The notes beneath the pieces were generated by a model. The model did no database searches, was not told the origin of the DNA, and saw nothing but the letters and a program-made list of their open reading frames with translations. A stretch of DNA of 14,306 bases from CAZYLZ01 sp964648335 (GTDB taxonomy: Bacteria; Patescibacteriota; Minisyncoccia; Phycocordibacterales; UBA2100), in NCBI GenBank assembly GCA_964648335.1, contig CAZYLZ010000024.1:1-14306 (forward strand). Reading direction: 5' to 3'. A program made the translations under genes and the position numbers. Of this stretch, positions 1 to 6,791 are shown in pieces; position 1 is the first letter of the stretch; each line of letters opens with the position of its first letter.

Positions 1-42
1 TACGTACGGGAGCGTGGTCGTTATATAGAAGGGTTTTGTCAT
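1..42 (-). CDS. metG: Methionyl-tRNA synthetase, N-terminal fragment (runs off the left edge)
   Basis: Reading leftward from the ATG at 42-40, the frame stays open to the edge and gives MTKPFYITTTLPYV. This closely resembles the start of class Ia methionyl-tRNA synthetases, in which a K-F/PFYITTTLPYVN-type strand leads directly into the HIGH motif of the Rossmann catalytic core. The enzyme charges tRNA-Met with methionine in the cytosol. Only 14 residues are present, so HIGH, KMSKS and the anticodon domain cannot be checked. The gene is divergent from the ABC exporter with 61 bp between the two ATGs. No Shine-Dalgarno precedes the start; a -10-like TACTCT lies 6 nt before it. The identification rests on a short but distinctive match. 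Confidence 0.75.
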   Translation of the reverse strand, partial: MTKPFYITTTLPYV

Positions 43-48
43 CGCACC

Positions 49-77
49 AGAGTACTTGAGGCGGTGATTTGCCGCAA
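49..77 (-). promoter_or_regulatory. Predicted leaderless promoter of metG
   Basis: On the minus strand TTGCGG (72-77) and TACTCT (49-54) are separated by exactly 17 nt. The -10 box ends 6 nt before the metG ATG, so the expected transcription start falls on or next to the start codon. The -10 matches the TATAAT consensus only partly. The -35 overlaps that of the divergent ABC gene by 3 bp (72-74). Confidence 0.45.
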
Positions 78-97
78 CCCGGTTAGTCGAGCATACT
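69..97 (+). promoter_or_regulatory. Predicted leaderless promoter of the ABC exporter
   Basis: TTGCCG (69-74), a 17-nt spacer and CATACT (92-97) are followed by 6 nt (GACCGG) and the ATG at 104. There is no Shine-Dalgarno sequence, so the transcript is predicted to start at the initiation codon. Positions 69-77 form the inverted repeat TTGC-C-GCAA, which supplies the -35 boxes of both divergent genes. Confidence 0.5.
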
Positions 98-103
98 GAC
101 CGG

Positions 104-1882
104 ATGCGTGACCTCTTTCGACACTACTGGCCTTTCATGAAGCGGCACAAAGGCCTCATGGCCTTGAATATTGCGGCGCACACCGCATCCGTTACCATAA
201 GCAGCATCGCCACCCCGCTCTTGTACAAACGGATCATCGACATCGCAGAACATACCCCGAATCCGTCGGACGCCGCTGATCTCATCCTTCGCGCAGCCAT
301 CTTCCTTGGCATTGCAATCATCTCATCGCAGGTAATCTTCCGTCGCATAGGCGCATTTTCTGGTGCTCGGTTCGAGGCGGAAGTCATGCGTGATTTAAGC
401 AATTACTCGTTCGAGAAGATCCAAAAACATTCGTATACGTTCTTTTCGAACGAATTCGCCGGTTCTTTGGTGGCCAAACAAGGAAGGTTCGTAAGCAACT
501 TCGAGACCATCTATGAATTTATCCTCTTCACGGCGTGGATTGGCGTCGTGACGCTCGTTTCAGCTATCGTTATCTTATTTCTGGTATCACCACTTCTTGG
601 GTACATGTTCTTGGCTTGGGCGGTCATCTTTTTAGGAGTGGTTTCACTCTTTTTGCCCAAGCAGCGAGTACGAAACCTCGCACGTGCGGCAGCAAACAGC
701 AAACTCACAGGCTATTTCGCAGATGCACTTGGAAACATCCTCACAATCAAATCGTTCGCTTCGCGCGAAAGCGAGGTGGAACGCTTTAAGGAACAATCGG
801 CATTCGCATTCGAGAAACGCCTTCATGCGGCCTACGGCCAAAATCGTATCGGTGCACTGCAAAGCGTACTCTCCGCGGGATTCCAGGCAGTAGTCATTCT
901 TGCCGCAGTGATTTTGTGGTCACGCGGACAGATAACGGCAGGTACGATTGTACTCATACAGATCTATCTGGTGCGTGCAGCAGAGACTGTCTGGGATATC
1001 GCGCGTTCGAGCATACGCTTCCAGTCGGCCGTCGGCGACGCACACGAGATGGTTACCATCCTCGACACCCCCGTCGATGTCGCCGACCCTCTCGTACCTG
1101 AGCGGTCGCGTATCGAACACGGTGGTATCAGATTTACAGATGTGTCGTTCTCGTACGACGGCAAACGCGAGCTCTTTAAAGGATTCGATCTGCTTGTCGT
1201 CCCAGGAGAGAAAGTGGGACTTGTCGGTCACTCGGGCGCTGGTAAGACGTCAATCACGAAGCTTGTACTCCGGTATCTCGATATCCAAAAAGGGACGATA
1301 ACAATCGACAACCAGGACATCCGCTCGATAGCGCAAGAAGACCTCCGCCGCAGCATCGGCTACGTTCCACAAGAACCACTCTTGTTCCACCGCACGTTGC
1401 GGGACAATATCGCTTATGGAAAGCCTGGCGCCACCCAAGAAGAGATCGAAGTGGCAGCAAAAAAAGCGCGTGCACACGAGTTCATAGTATCGCTCCCGAT
1501 GGGATACGACACGTTGGTCGGCGAACGCGGCGTAAAGCTCTCGGGAGGCGAGCGCCAGCGCGTCGCCATCGCACGTGTGATGCTCAAAGACGCGCCAATA
1601 TTGATCTTGGATGAAGCAACGAGTGCTCTCGACTCTCAGAGTGAGATGTATATCCAAGAAGCTCTCGACGAGGCAATGAAGGGTCGCACTACCTTGGTCA
1701 TCGCCCACCGACTGAGCACCATCCGCAAGATGGACCGCATCCTCGTGTTCGAGGAAGGCAAAGTAATAGAAGAAGGCTCGCACGAGGATCTAATAGCAAA
1801 AGGCGGTGTCTACAGCAGCCTTTGGAACCAGCAAAGTGGTGGATTTATCGCCGACCCCGAAGAATTGACTGCAACAACCTAG
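104..1882 (+). CDS. ABC exporter half-transporter (fused membrane and ATPase domains)
   Basis: 592 aa, a typical length for a type IV (ABCB/MsbA-like) half-transporter that works as a homo- or heterodimer in the cytoplasmic membrane. The N-terminal transmembrane domain (about residues 15-310) has hydrophobic spans near 20-40, 62-78, 138-162, 165-187 and 252-297. The C-terminal nucleotide-binding domain has Walker A GHSGAGKT (375-382), Q-loop Q423 in YVPQEP, signature LSGGERQ (479-485), Walker B ILILDE (499-504) with catalytic E504, D-loop SALD and H-loop H535 in IAHRLST. All ATPase residues are intact, so an active transporter is expected. The substrate cannot be told from sequence; lipids, peptides or drugs are all possible for the family. 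The gene stands alone and overlaps the convergent AI-2E gene by 4 bp. Confidence 0.95.
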   Translation: MRDLFRHYWPFMKRHKGLMALNIAAHTASVTISSIATPLLYKRIIDIAEHTPNPSDAADLILRAAIFLGIAIISSQVIFRRIGAFSGARFEAEVMRDLSNYSFEKIQKHSYTFFSNEFAGSLVAKQGRFVSNFETIYEFILFTAWIGVVTLVSAIVILFLVSPLLGYMFLAWAVIFLGVVSLFLPKQRVRNLARAAANSKLTGYFADALGNILTIKSFASRESEVERFKEQSAFAFEKRLHAAYGQNRIGALQSVLSAGFQAVVILAAVILWSRGQITAGTIVLIQIYLVRAAETVWDIARSSIRFQSAVGDAHEMVTILDTPVDVADPLVPERSRIEHGGIRFTDVSFSYDGKRELFKGFDLLVVPGEKVGLVGHSGAGKTSITKLVLRYLDIQKGTITIDNQDIRSIAQEDLRRSIGYVPQEPLLFHRTLRDNIAYGKPGATQEEIEVAAKKARAHEFIVSLPMGYDTLVGERGVKLSGGERQRVAIARVMLKDAPILILDEATSALDSQSEMYIQEALDEAMKGRTTLVIAHRLSTIRKMDRILVFEEGKVIEEGSHEDLIAKGGVYSSLWNQQSGGFIADPEELTATT

Positions 1883-2937
1883 GCGAGCTCCTCCCCACGC
1901 ATAAAGTGTCGTCGATGCTCGAAGTCTTTTACGAACTCCTGTATCGCAGCGGCGGCCGGAACTGACAAGAGAATACCCAGAAAGCCCGCGAGCTTCGCCC
2001 CGATGATGAGCGCGAGGATAACGAGCAACGGCGGAACACCTACGACCTTTGTGACCACTAGCGGATAGATGAGGTGATTCTCAAACTGCTGGATGATGAC
2101 GTACATAAGAAGCACCGTAAGGCCCAGAGACACTCCCCCGTCAACGAATGCGACGACGACGCCCGGAACCGCACTGAACACCGGACCAAAGACCGGGATG
2201 AGTTCGAAGAGCGCGGCCGTGACCGCAAGAATGAGCGCGTATTTTACCTGGAACAGCGAGAGCATAAGGTATACCAAGACCCCGATGATGAGCCCGAGTA
2301 TAATCTGCCCCTGCATCCAGAGGCCTATCTTGTGCTGAGCACGCTTCCACAGGTCCACGACGTAGTGCTTTTGCTTGGCGGGAGCAACAATACGCAAAAA
2401 ATCCTCGACACCGGTGTCTTGCACTGCAAAATAGAACGAGAACACGATTATGAGCAGAAAGCTGAATACGCCACCGAAGATGCTCGATGCGGTAGAAACC
2501 GCATCGGTCGCGAATCCATGAAGGATCCCGCTAATCTGCGTGGCTGCGTCTGCCAGCGCACTCTGGTCTGAACCGCCGGTACCGATAAGGGGCAGACTCG
2601 CGACCAGGTCGCTTCGGTTGAACACCTCGAGATACTGCGGGAGCGAGGTCACGAACCCGGCAGTCTCGGACAAGACCGGCGGCAAGAAAAAGTAGATGAG
2701 ACCGAAGAATGACCCGAAGAATGTGAGGTAGATTATGAGAACCGCCGCCACTCGCGGGACCTTGTACTTTCCAAACCACTTGGCTGCTGGCTCGATGGCC
2801 GAGGCGATGACGATGGCGGTAAGGATGATGAGGACTATGTCGCGCAGATAGTAGAGCGCCCAGGCGATTGCCGCGACCAAGAGGACCTTGATGACGGTAC
2901 CGACCGTGATAGTGATCGAGAGCGGCTTGTCTGACAT
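1879..2937 (-). CDS. AI-2E family (PerM/TqsA-like) membrane protein
   Basis: 352 aa from the ATG at 2937. The frame stays open upstream to 3081, but that extension would cross a terminator and encodes unrelated sequence, while the ATG at 2937 sits 6 nt after a TATACT box. Hydrophobic spans lie near residues 12-49, 62-86, 152-172, 208-250, 253-285 and 303-332, with a hydrophilic, probably external, loop at about 88-150. The C-terminal third carries family hallmarks: LIPVFGPVFSAVPG (247-260), then ENHLIYP (286-292), a P-P-L-L segment (302-305) and GFLGILLSVPAAA (318-330). Members of this family export small molecules (AI-2 in E. coli TqsA) or exchange ions, but most are uncharacterised, so AI-2 transport should not be assumed. 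Its stop codon shares CTAG with the stop of the ABC gene. Confidence 0.9.
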   Translation of the reverse strand: MSDKPLSITITVGTVIKVLLVAAIAWALYYLRDIVLIILTAIVIASAIEPAAKWFGKYKVPRVAAVLIIYLTFFGSFFGLIYFFLPPVLSETAGFVTSLPQYLEVFNRSDLVASLPLIGTGGSDQSALADAATQISGILHGFATDAVSTASSIFGGVFSFLLIIVFSFYFAVQDTGVEDFLRIVAPAKQKHYVVDLWKRAQHKIGLWMQGQIILGLIIGVLVYLMLSLFQVKYALILAVTAALFELIPVFGPVFSAVPGVVVAFVDGGVSLGLTVLLMYVIIQQFENHLIYPLVVTKVVGVPPLLVILALIIGAKLAGFLGILLSVPAAAAIQEFVKDFEHRRHFMRGEELA

Positions 2938-2943
2938 GGCCCA

Positions 2944-2949
2944 AGTATA
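2944..2949 (-). promoter_or_regulatory. -10 box of a predicted leaderless AI-2E transcript
   Basis: TATACT on the minus strand, followed by TGGGCC and then the ATG at 2937. I see no good -35 at 16-18 nt and no Shine-Dalgarno. The box lies between the upstream terminator (2981-3018) and the gene, as expected for an independent promoter. Confidence 0.5.
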
Positions 2950-2980
2950 CAGTATTCGGTTTTTTGTACTCGTTTTGGGG

Positions 2981-3018
2981 AAAACAAAAAGGCGGCGCGA
3001 CCAATCGATCGCGCCGCC
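2981..3018 (-). terminator. Intrinsic terminator of the glyS/63-aa unit
   Basis: A perfect 10-bp stem pairs 2991-3000 (GGCGGCGCGA) with 3009-3018, with an 8-nt loop. On the minus strand it is followed by TTTTTGTTTT (2981-2990). It begins 9 nt after the stop codon of the 63-aa gene. Confidence 0.9.
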
Positions 3019-3026
3019 AGATATCA

Positions 3027-3218
3027 TCAAGAGTACCACCACGCGACCGGGGACGGCGTGATAAGTGCCGATATGCACCATACAAGCACCAGTGAACGAG
3101 GACTTTCACGCCCTTCTTTAATAGCACTCGCAAACTCGTGCGTGCACACGTAGCATACCGAGAATGGGATCAAAACAAGAAGTGTCAGGGTGATGGCAAG
3201 ATCGAGGCCTTGAGGCAT
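3027..3218 (-). CDS. Small two-helix membrane protein, unknown function (63 aa)
   Basis: I do not recognise this protein. The ATG at 3218 is chosen because AAAGGAG (3226-3232) sits 7 nt upstream, one of the best Shine-Dalgarno sites in the window; an in-frame extension to 3248 would overlap the end of glyS and lose this site. Residues about 6-25 (LAITLTLLVLIPFSVCYVC) and 42-62 are hydrophobic and joined by a charged linker (HEFASAIKEGRESPR, residues 27-41), so it is probably a helical hairpin in the membrane. There are three cysteines (22, 25, 48), two of them as CYVC. It starts 19 bp after glyS and ends at a strong terminator, so it is probably co-transcribed with glyS. The signals around it support a real gene although no homology is visible. 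Confidence 0.7.
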   Translation of the reverse strand: MPQGLDLAITLTLLVLIPFSVCYVCTHEFASAIKEGRESPRSLVLVWCISALITPSPVAWWYS

Positions 3219-3225
3219 TCTTAGT

Positions 3226-3232
3226 CTCCTTT
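3226..3232 (-). promoter_or_regulatory. Shine-Dalgarno site of the 63-aa gene
   Basis: AAAGGAG on the minus strand, 7 nt from the ATG at 3218. It fixes the start and shows that this organism uses Shine-Dalgarno initiation for some genes. Confidence 0.8.
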
Positions 3233-3237
3233 GCTGG

Positions 3238-4623
3238 CTAGCCGACAATATACGTCTTGAGGTCTGCTATAGCAATGCGCTTCTGCTCTCCGGTGTCGCG
3301 ATCGCGCACGGTGACGGTATCCTTGAATTCCTCTCCTTTTTCCCCGAGTGTGTCGAAGTCGATAGTGACGCAAACCGGCGTACCGATCTCGTCCTGGCGG
3401 CGGTACCGTTTGCCGATGTTGCCGTTGTCGTCAAAGAGGATCTGCGGGATATCTTTTTTGAGCATGGCATACACCTCGCGCGCCTTGGCAACGAGCTCGG
3501 GCTTGTTCTTGAGGAGCGGAAAGACGGCGGCCTTCACCGGTGCGACACTCTTGGCGAACTTTAGGTAGACGCGCTTTTCGCCATTCTGCTCGTCTTCGGC
3601 GTATGCGCTCGAGATGACGGCCAGGACCAGGCGGCCGACACCAAACGTAGGCTCGATGCAGTGCGGCACGAAGCGCTCTTTCTTTTCTTCGTCGAAATAC
3701 GAGAGGTCTACGCCCGAGGCTTTGCTGTGAGCACCAAGATCGTAATCGGTTCGATAAGCGAGACCCAAAAGCTCTTTCTGTCCGAACGGAAAATCGAATT
3801 CGGTGTCGACCGAGTGCTTGGAATAGTGAGCGCGGTCGGCGGCAGGAACGTCGACCTTGTGGATCTTTTCTGCTGGGAGCCCGAGATCGTTCTTGAGAAA
3901 CGCCATCTGCTCGCTGAAGAGCGCATCGAACTCCCCTTCCCATGTATCGGGCCGCACGAAGTATTCGATCTCCATCTGCTCAAGCTCGCGTACGCGGAAT
4001 ATGAAGTCGCGCGGAGCTATCTCATTGCGAAACGCCTTGCCTATCTGCGCGATTCCGAACGGAAGCTTTGGATGGAAGGTGTCGATGATATTCTTGAAAT
4101 TGACGAAGATGCCCTGCGCGGTCTCGGGACGCAGGTACGACACTGCGCTCTCGTCCTCGGCGGCGCCGACATGCGTTTTGAACATCATGTTGAACCTAAT
4201 GATGGGACCGAGTGGATTGCCATCAGGACTTTTGATTCCCTTTTCTGCGATAAGCGCGTCCATCTCTTTGTCGGTAAGACCCTTTATATCGTGTCCTGCG
4301 TCTTCGAGGAGATGATCGGCACGATACCGCTTCTTGGTCTTGGTATCTTCCAGAAGAGGATCTGCGAACGTTCCAACATGCCCCGATGCCTTCCATACTT
4401 CCTGGTTCATGAGAATCGAAGCATCGACGCCATAGACATCTTCGCGATCCAGTACGAATCGTTTCCACCAGAGATTCTCTATGTTCTTCTTGAGTGCGAC
4501 CCCGAGTGGTCCGTAATCCCAGGTACCCGCCAAACCTCCGTAGATCTCGGACCCTTGGTATACGAAGCCGCGACGTTTGCAGAGCGAGACGATCGCTTCC
4601 ATGGTGGCAGAGTTTTCTTTCAT
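3238..4623 (-). CDS. glyS: Glycyl-tRNA synthetase, dimeric (alpha2) type
   Basis: 461 aa class II synthetase that charges tRNA-Gly in the cytosol. The single chain matches the eukaryote/archaeal-like alpha2 form rather than the alpha2beta2 bacterial form. The N-terminus has FVYQGSEIYGGLAGTWDYGPLG (residues 20-41). The catalytic core carries YLRPETAQGIFV (163-174), motif 2 FRNEIAPRDFIFR (198-210) and motif 3 PTFGVGRLVLAV (325-336). The anticodon-binding domain fills about 355-461, with KRYRRQDEIGTP at 405-416. The start is 4623; an ATG at 4602 (residue 8) is possible and neither has a Shine-Dalgarno. The 63-aa membrane protein follows on the same strand. The gene is preceded by a hairpin-rich region (4624-4794). 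The symbol glyS is used loosely; glyQS-type names also apply. Confidence 0.97.
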   Translation of the reverse strand: MKENSATMEAIVSLCKRRGFVYQGSEIYGGLAGTWDYGPLGVALKKNIENLWWKRFVLDREDVYGVDASILMNQEVWKASGHVGTFADPLLEDTKTKKRYRADHLLEDAGHDIKGLTDKEMDALIAEKGIKSPDGNPLGPIIRFNMMFKTHVGAAEDESAVSYLRPETAQGIFVNFKNIIDTFHPKLPFGIAQIGKAFRNEIAPRDFIFRVRELEQMEIEYFVRPDTWEGEFDALFSEQMAFLKNDLGLPAEKIHKVDVPAADRAHYSKHSVDTEFDFPFGQKELLGLAYRTDYDLGAHSKASGVDLSYFDEEKKERFVPHCIEPTFGVGRLVLAVISSAYAEDEQNGEKRVYLKFAKSVAPVKAAVFPLLKNKPELVAKAREVYAMLKKDIPQILFDDNGNIGKRYRRQDEIGTPVCVTIDFDTLGEKGEEFKDTVTVRDRDTGEQKRIAIADLKTYIVG

Positions 4624-4631
4624 GAATACCC

Positions 4632-4637
4632 AGTATT
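4632..4637 (-). promoter_or_regulatory. Possible -10 box of glyS
   Basis: AATACT on the minus strand, 8 nt before the glyS ATG. The geometry matches that of the surface-protein gene, but the hexamer is weaker and no -35 is evident. Confidence 0.25.
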
Positions 4638-4643
4638 CCGTAT

Positions 4644-4664
4644 TTACACACTTTGCGCAATCAT
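4644..4664 (-). CDS. Possible 6-residue leader peptide (MIAQSV) upstream of glyS
   Basis: ATG-ATT-GCG-CAA-AGT-GTG-TAA follows a very strong Shine-Dalgarno (AGGAGGAGG, 4671-4679) by 6 nt. The 3'-most hairpin of the region (4676-4692) takes up part of that site. The peptide has no glycine codon, so classical glycine attenuation is not supported. The strong site with only a tiny frame behind it is the sole evidence. Confidence 0.25.
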   Translation of the reverse strand: MIAQSV

Positions 4665-4716
4665 GTATTTCCTCCTCCTCTTTTTAAGAGGATTTAAAGC
4701 GAGCATGCACGGCTTT

Positions 4717-4755
4717 AAAAGGTGGAGTTGGTTAAATCGAGTTCAGACCAACTCC
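4717..4755 (-). terminator. Probable weak terminator after the surface protein gene
   Basis: A perfect 9-bp stem, GGAGTTGGT (4724-4732) with ACCAACTCC (4747-4755), and a 14-nt loop. On the minus strand it is followed by ACC and a short TTTT (4717-4720). The brief U-run makes read-through into glyS plausible. Confidence 0.45.
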
Positions 4756-4794
4756 CCCTCATTCCCCCTCTTAGAAAGAGTGGGGGCGAGAAAA

Positions 4795-6756
4795 TTACGG
4801 GGTAACCGACGCTTCGGTCGTCGAGAACCCTTGGTCGTTGACGATATTGGTGGTGACGTCGGGCGCCGTGCGCGTCACGGCGACGCCCGCAAATTCGTCG
4901 GTTGCAGTGAACTTCTCGAAGCGTATGAGAGCAGGATTCTGCCCTACCTGACTCTCGGACGGCGTGATGCCGACGGCAAACGCGACGCGACGCGGCAAAG
5001 TACCGCCGACGCCCGTCCCCGCCGGTACATCGCCCACGTTCCAGGTGATCTTGCCATCGGCAACATTGAACGATATCTTCTCGGACGCCGGGCTGTAGAC
5101 GCCGATCCAGCGCACGTACGAAGGCAAGGTAGCTGTAACCTTTCCATTCTTGATCGCGTTGGAGCTGTTGTTGATCGCCCAGACGATAGCGTATGTTGTT
5201 TCTTCGTTTGCCTTCGGCGGAAGTGGCCCGGTTGAGCCAAACGGATTCTGATGATAAAAGCCTTGCGCCAAAAACTGGACGCTCGAGGCGAGCTTTACCG
5301 TCGTACTTGCGACTGCTTGCAATGTCTCGGGTACTCCCTGCTGATCAACGCGCTTGCCGGCAGCATGCACTACGACGTTGAATGACGGGTCGGTCATGTT
5401 TACGAGCTTCTTCTCGTCGGGCAGCTGGAACGAGAAGTGTACCGTGCCGCGCTCACCAGGGTCGAGGTGGGTCAGCGCTCCATTGGTAGTGTCTTTGTCC
5501 CACAACACTGTGCGGTCGCTCGAGCGATAGAACCCGTCGGTCGTGTGCACTGACGTGCCGTCAAATGCGAGACCTTTCATACTCACGACAAGTATGGCGT
5601 CGTCAATCGCGCTCGAGAGGTTGTTTACGTAGTTGACCGCGACGTTCACGAGATCTCCCGGAGCGAAGACCGCAGGACCGCCGGTGTTTTGCTTGTTGAC
5701 GTCGACGGTAAGGCCTATGAACGGCTTTGCTATGGCGACTCGATGGGACGTCGCCGACATCGGAACTTCTATCGTCTGGGCAGATCGGTTGCGGCGAGTA
5801 CCTACTGAGAACGAAAACACTCGCTCGTCAGCAGCCTCGCCGGTCAAGATGCCGCGGATCTGGATCTTCCGTGTCTCACCCGGCTTTATATCGCCGAGCT
5901 CCCAGAAGCCCTTTGATGCGGATTCAGGGTTAGTGGTCTGGACCGTATAGCCGAACGGGTAGCCGACCGACAACAGCACATCTTTGACGGGTGCCGCGCC
6001 GTTAGACGATATCGTCGCATCGAGGATCATTGGCTGTCCCGATATCGCCTCGCCATTAGCCTCGATCGCTATCGAAATCGGTGAAGCGCTGAAAGTGACG
6101 GTGTAGTCGGATTTTGCCACGAATATCGCGCTGGAGTTGAGGACTCGATACTCGACCTCTGCATGCACAGGTATGTGTGCTCCCTCGGTCCCTACCATGA
6201 TCGCGGTGACCGTTCCCTGCCTTCTGCCGCCGGGCTCGATGGTTCCGAGCGCGATGCGCTGGCTCGGAAGGTCGGTGGCGAGATCAGTAGGACTTCGGGT
6301 TCCGGGCGGATACGTGATGATGAGATCGGCGAGTTCGAGTGGGGTTTGGTTGCGGTTTGCTACGATTATCTGGAACTCCGCTGGCTCTCCCCCCGATACA
6401 TTGACGGGGCCACGGATTGATATGTCGACATTCCCCGGTGCAGCCACGGCGCTCCCCTCGCCGAAGAAAAAGTAGTAGATGAAGATACCCACTGCGACAA
6501 GGAAAAAGAGCATAGCGGCGCCCAAGACCCACCACAAGGTGTAGCGGACCGCGTTGATAGTCCTCGGTGCCACCACCTTCCCGCCAATAGCTTCGACCGG
6601 TTTCACGAAGTCGGTTGCGACTGTGGTTGGAAGCGCGTCCATCACGCGGCGGTCGCGCGGCACGAGTTTGTTGGCGACGACACGACTGTACATCGCACGT
6701 TTAAGCCGCGCGATCTTGTCTTCGCCCTCGTTATTTTGCGGAAACCGCGGAGGCAT
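4795..6756 (-). CDS. N-terminally anchored surface protein with Ig-like/DUF11-like beta repeats (653 aa)
   Basis: Residues 1-70 are polar and basic (probably cytoplasmic). Residues 73-98 form a single strong transmembrane segment (YTLWWVLGAAMLFFLV onward), and about 105-653 are a long, low-cysteine, beta-rich ectodomain. The ectodomain falls into about four units (near 108-220, 225-335, 345-485 and 495-635). Recurring phrases are typical of DUF11/CARDB/Ig-like surface repeats: a 'PG-D/E-x-V' type entry, 'LGTIEPGGRR', 'LGDIKPGETRK', 'HLDPGERGT', 'VGDVPAGTGVGG', and Asn-rich turns before hydrophobic strands (VANRNQT, VNNLSSAIDD, INNSSNAIKN). There is no signal-peptidase site or LPXTG motif, so it is probably a type II membrane protein displayed outside. 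Adhesion, envelope-spacing or host-contact roles are possible but unproven. It starts 35 bp after recO and has its own TATACT box. Confidence 0.8.
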   Translation of the reverse strand: MPPRFPQNNEGEDKIARLKRAMYSRVVANKLVPRDRRVMDALPTTVATDFVKPVEAIGGKVVAPRTINAVRYTLWWVLGAAMLFFLVAVGIFIYYFFFGEGSAVAAPGNVDISIRGPVNVSGGEPAEFQIIVANRNQTPLELADLIITYPPGTRSPTDLATDLPSQRIALGTIEPGGRRQGTVTAIMVGTEGAHIPVHAEVEYRVLNSSAIFVAKSDYTVTFSASPISIAIEANGEAISGQPMILDATISSNGAAPVKDVLLSVGYPFGYTVQTTNPESASKGFWELGDIKPGETRKIQIRGILTGEAADERVFSFSVGTRRNRSAQTIEVPMSATSHRVAIAKPFIGLTVDVNKQNTGGPAVFAPGDLVNVAVNYVNNLSSAIDDAILVVSMKGLAFDGTSVHTTDGFYRSSDRTVLWDKDTTNGALTHLDPGERGTVHFSFQLPDEKKLVNMTDPSFNVVVHAAGKRVDQQGVPETLQAVASTTVKLASSVQFLAQGFYHQNPFGSTGPLPPKANEETTYAIVWAINNSSNAIKNGKVTATLPSYVRWIGVYSPASEKISFNVADGKITWNVGDVPAGTGVGGTLPRRVAFAVGITPSESQVGQNPALIRFEKFTATDEFAGVAVTRTAPDVTTNIVNDQGFSTTEASVTP

Positions 6757-6764
6757 ATGGCAAA

Positions 6765-6770
6765 AGTATA
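6765..6770 (-). promoter_or_regulatory. -10 box of the surface protein gene
   Basis: TATACT on the minus strand, 8 nt (TTTGCCAT) before the ATG at 6756. It sits in the 35-bp gap after recO, so the gene may be transcribed apart from ileS-recO. No good -35 is present at 16-18 nt; a TTGTAA lies 21 nt away inside the end of recO. Confidence 0.45.
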
Positions 6771-6791
6771 CCGCACCGGCGTGTTGCGCCG

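Larger units (their letters stand above)
4624..4794 (-). other. Hairpin-rich glyS upstream region
   Basis: 171 nt between the surface protein and glyS with four inverted repeats: 4765-4785 (CCCC-CTCTT / AAGAG-GGGG with one bulged base), 4724-4755 (9 bp), 4693-4719 (TTTAAAGC / GCTTTAAA) and 4676-4692 (TCCTCTT / AAGAGGA). Next on the minus strand come AGGAGGAGG (4671-4679) and, 6 nt later, an ATG opening the 6-codon frame MIAQSV (4664-4644), which ends 20 nt before the glyS ATG. It could be 3' structure of the surface-protein mRNA, a structured glyS leader, or both. The T-box consensus (TGGNACCGCG) is absent. Confidence 0.45.

Noticed and set aside
1..99. Forward open frame of 32 codons ending TGA at 97-99, four bases before the ABC start
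   Set aside because: Its translation (YVRERGRYIEG...) looks like nothing known, while the opposite strand gives a clear MetRS N-terminus over 1-42 and promoter-like boxes over 49-97.
2938..3081. N-terminal extension of the AI-2E protein up to 3081
   Set aside because: It would span the terminator at 2981-3018 and the end of the 63-aa gene; the ATG at 2937 has a promoter box at the expected distance.
4624..4794. T-box riboswitch upstream of glyS
   Set aside because: The conserved TGGNACCGCG element and the antiterminator layout are absent.
3661..5235. Long 524-codon forward open frame
   Set aside because: It lies antisense to glyS and the end of the surface protein gene, crosses their intergenic hairpins and has no domain-like features; it is a shadow of codon bias.
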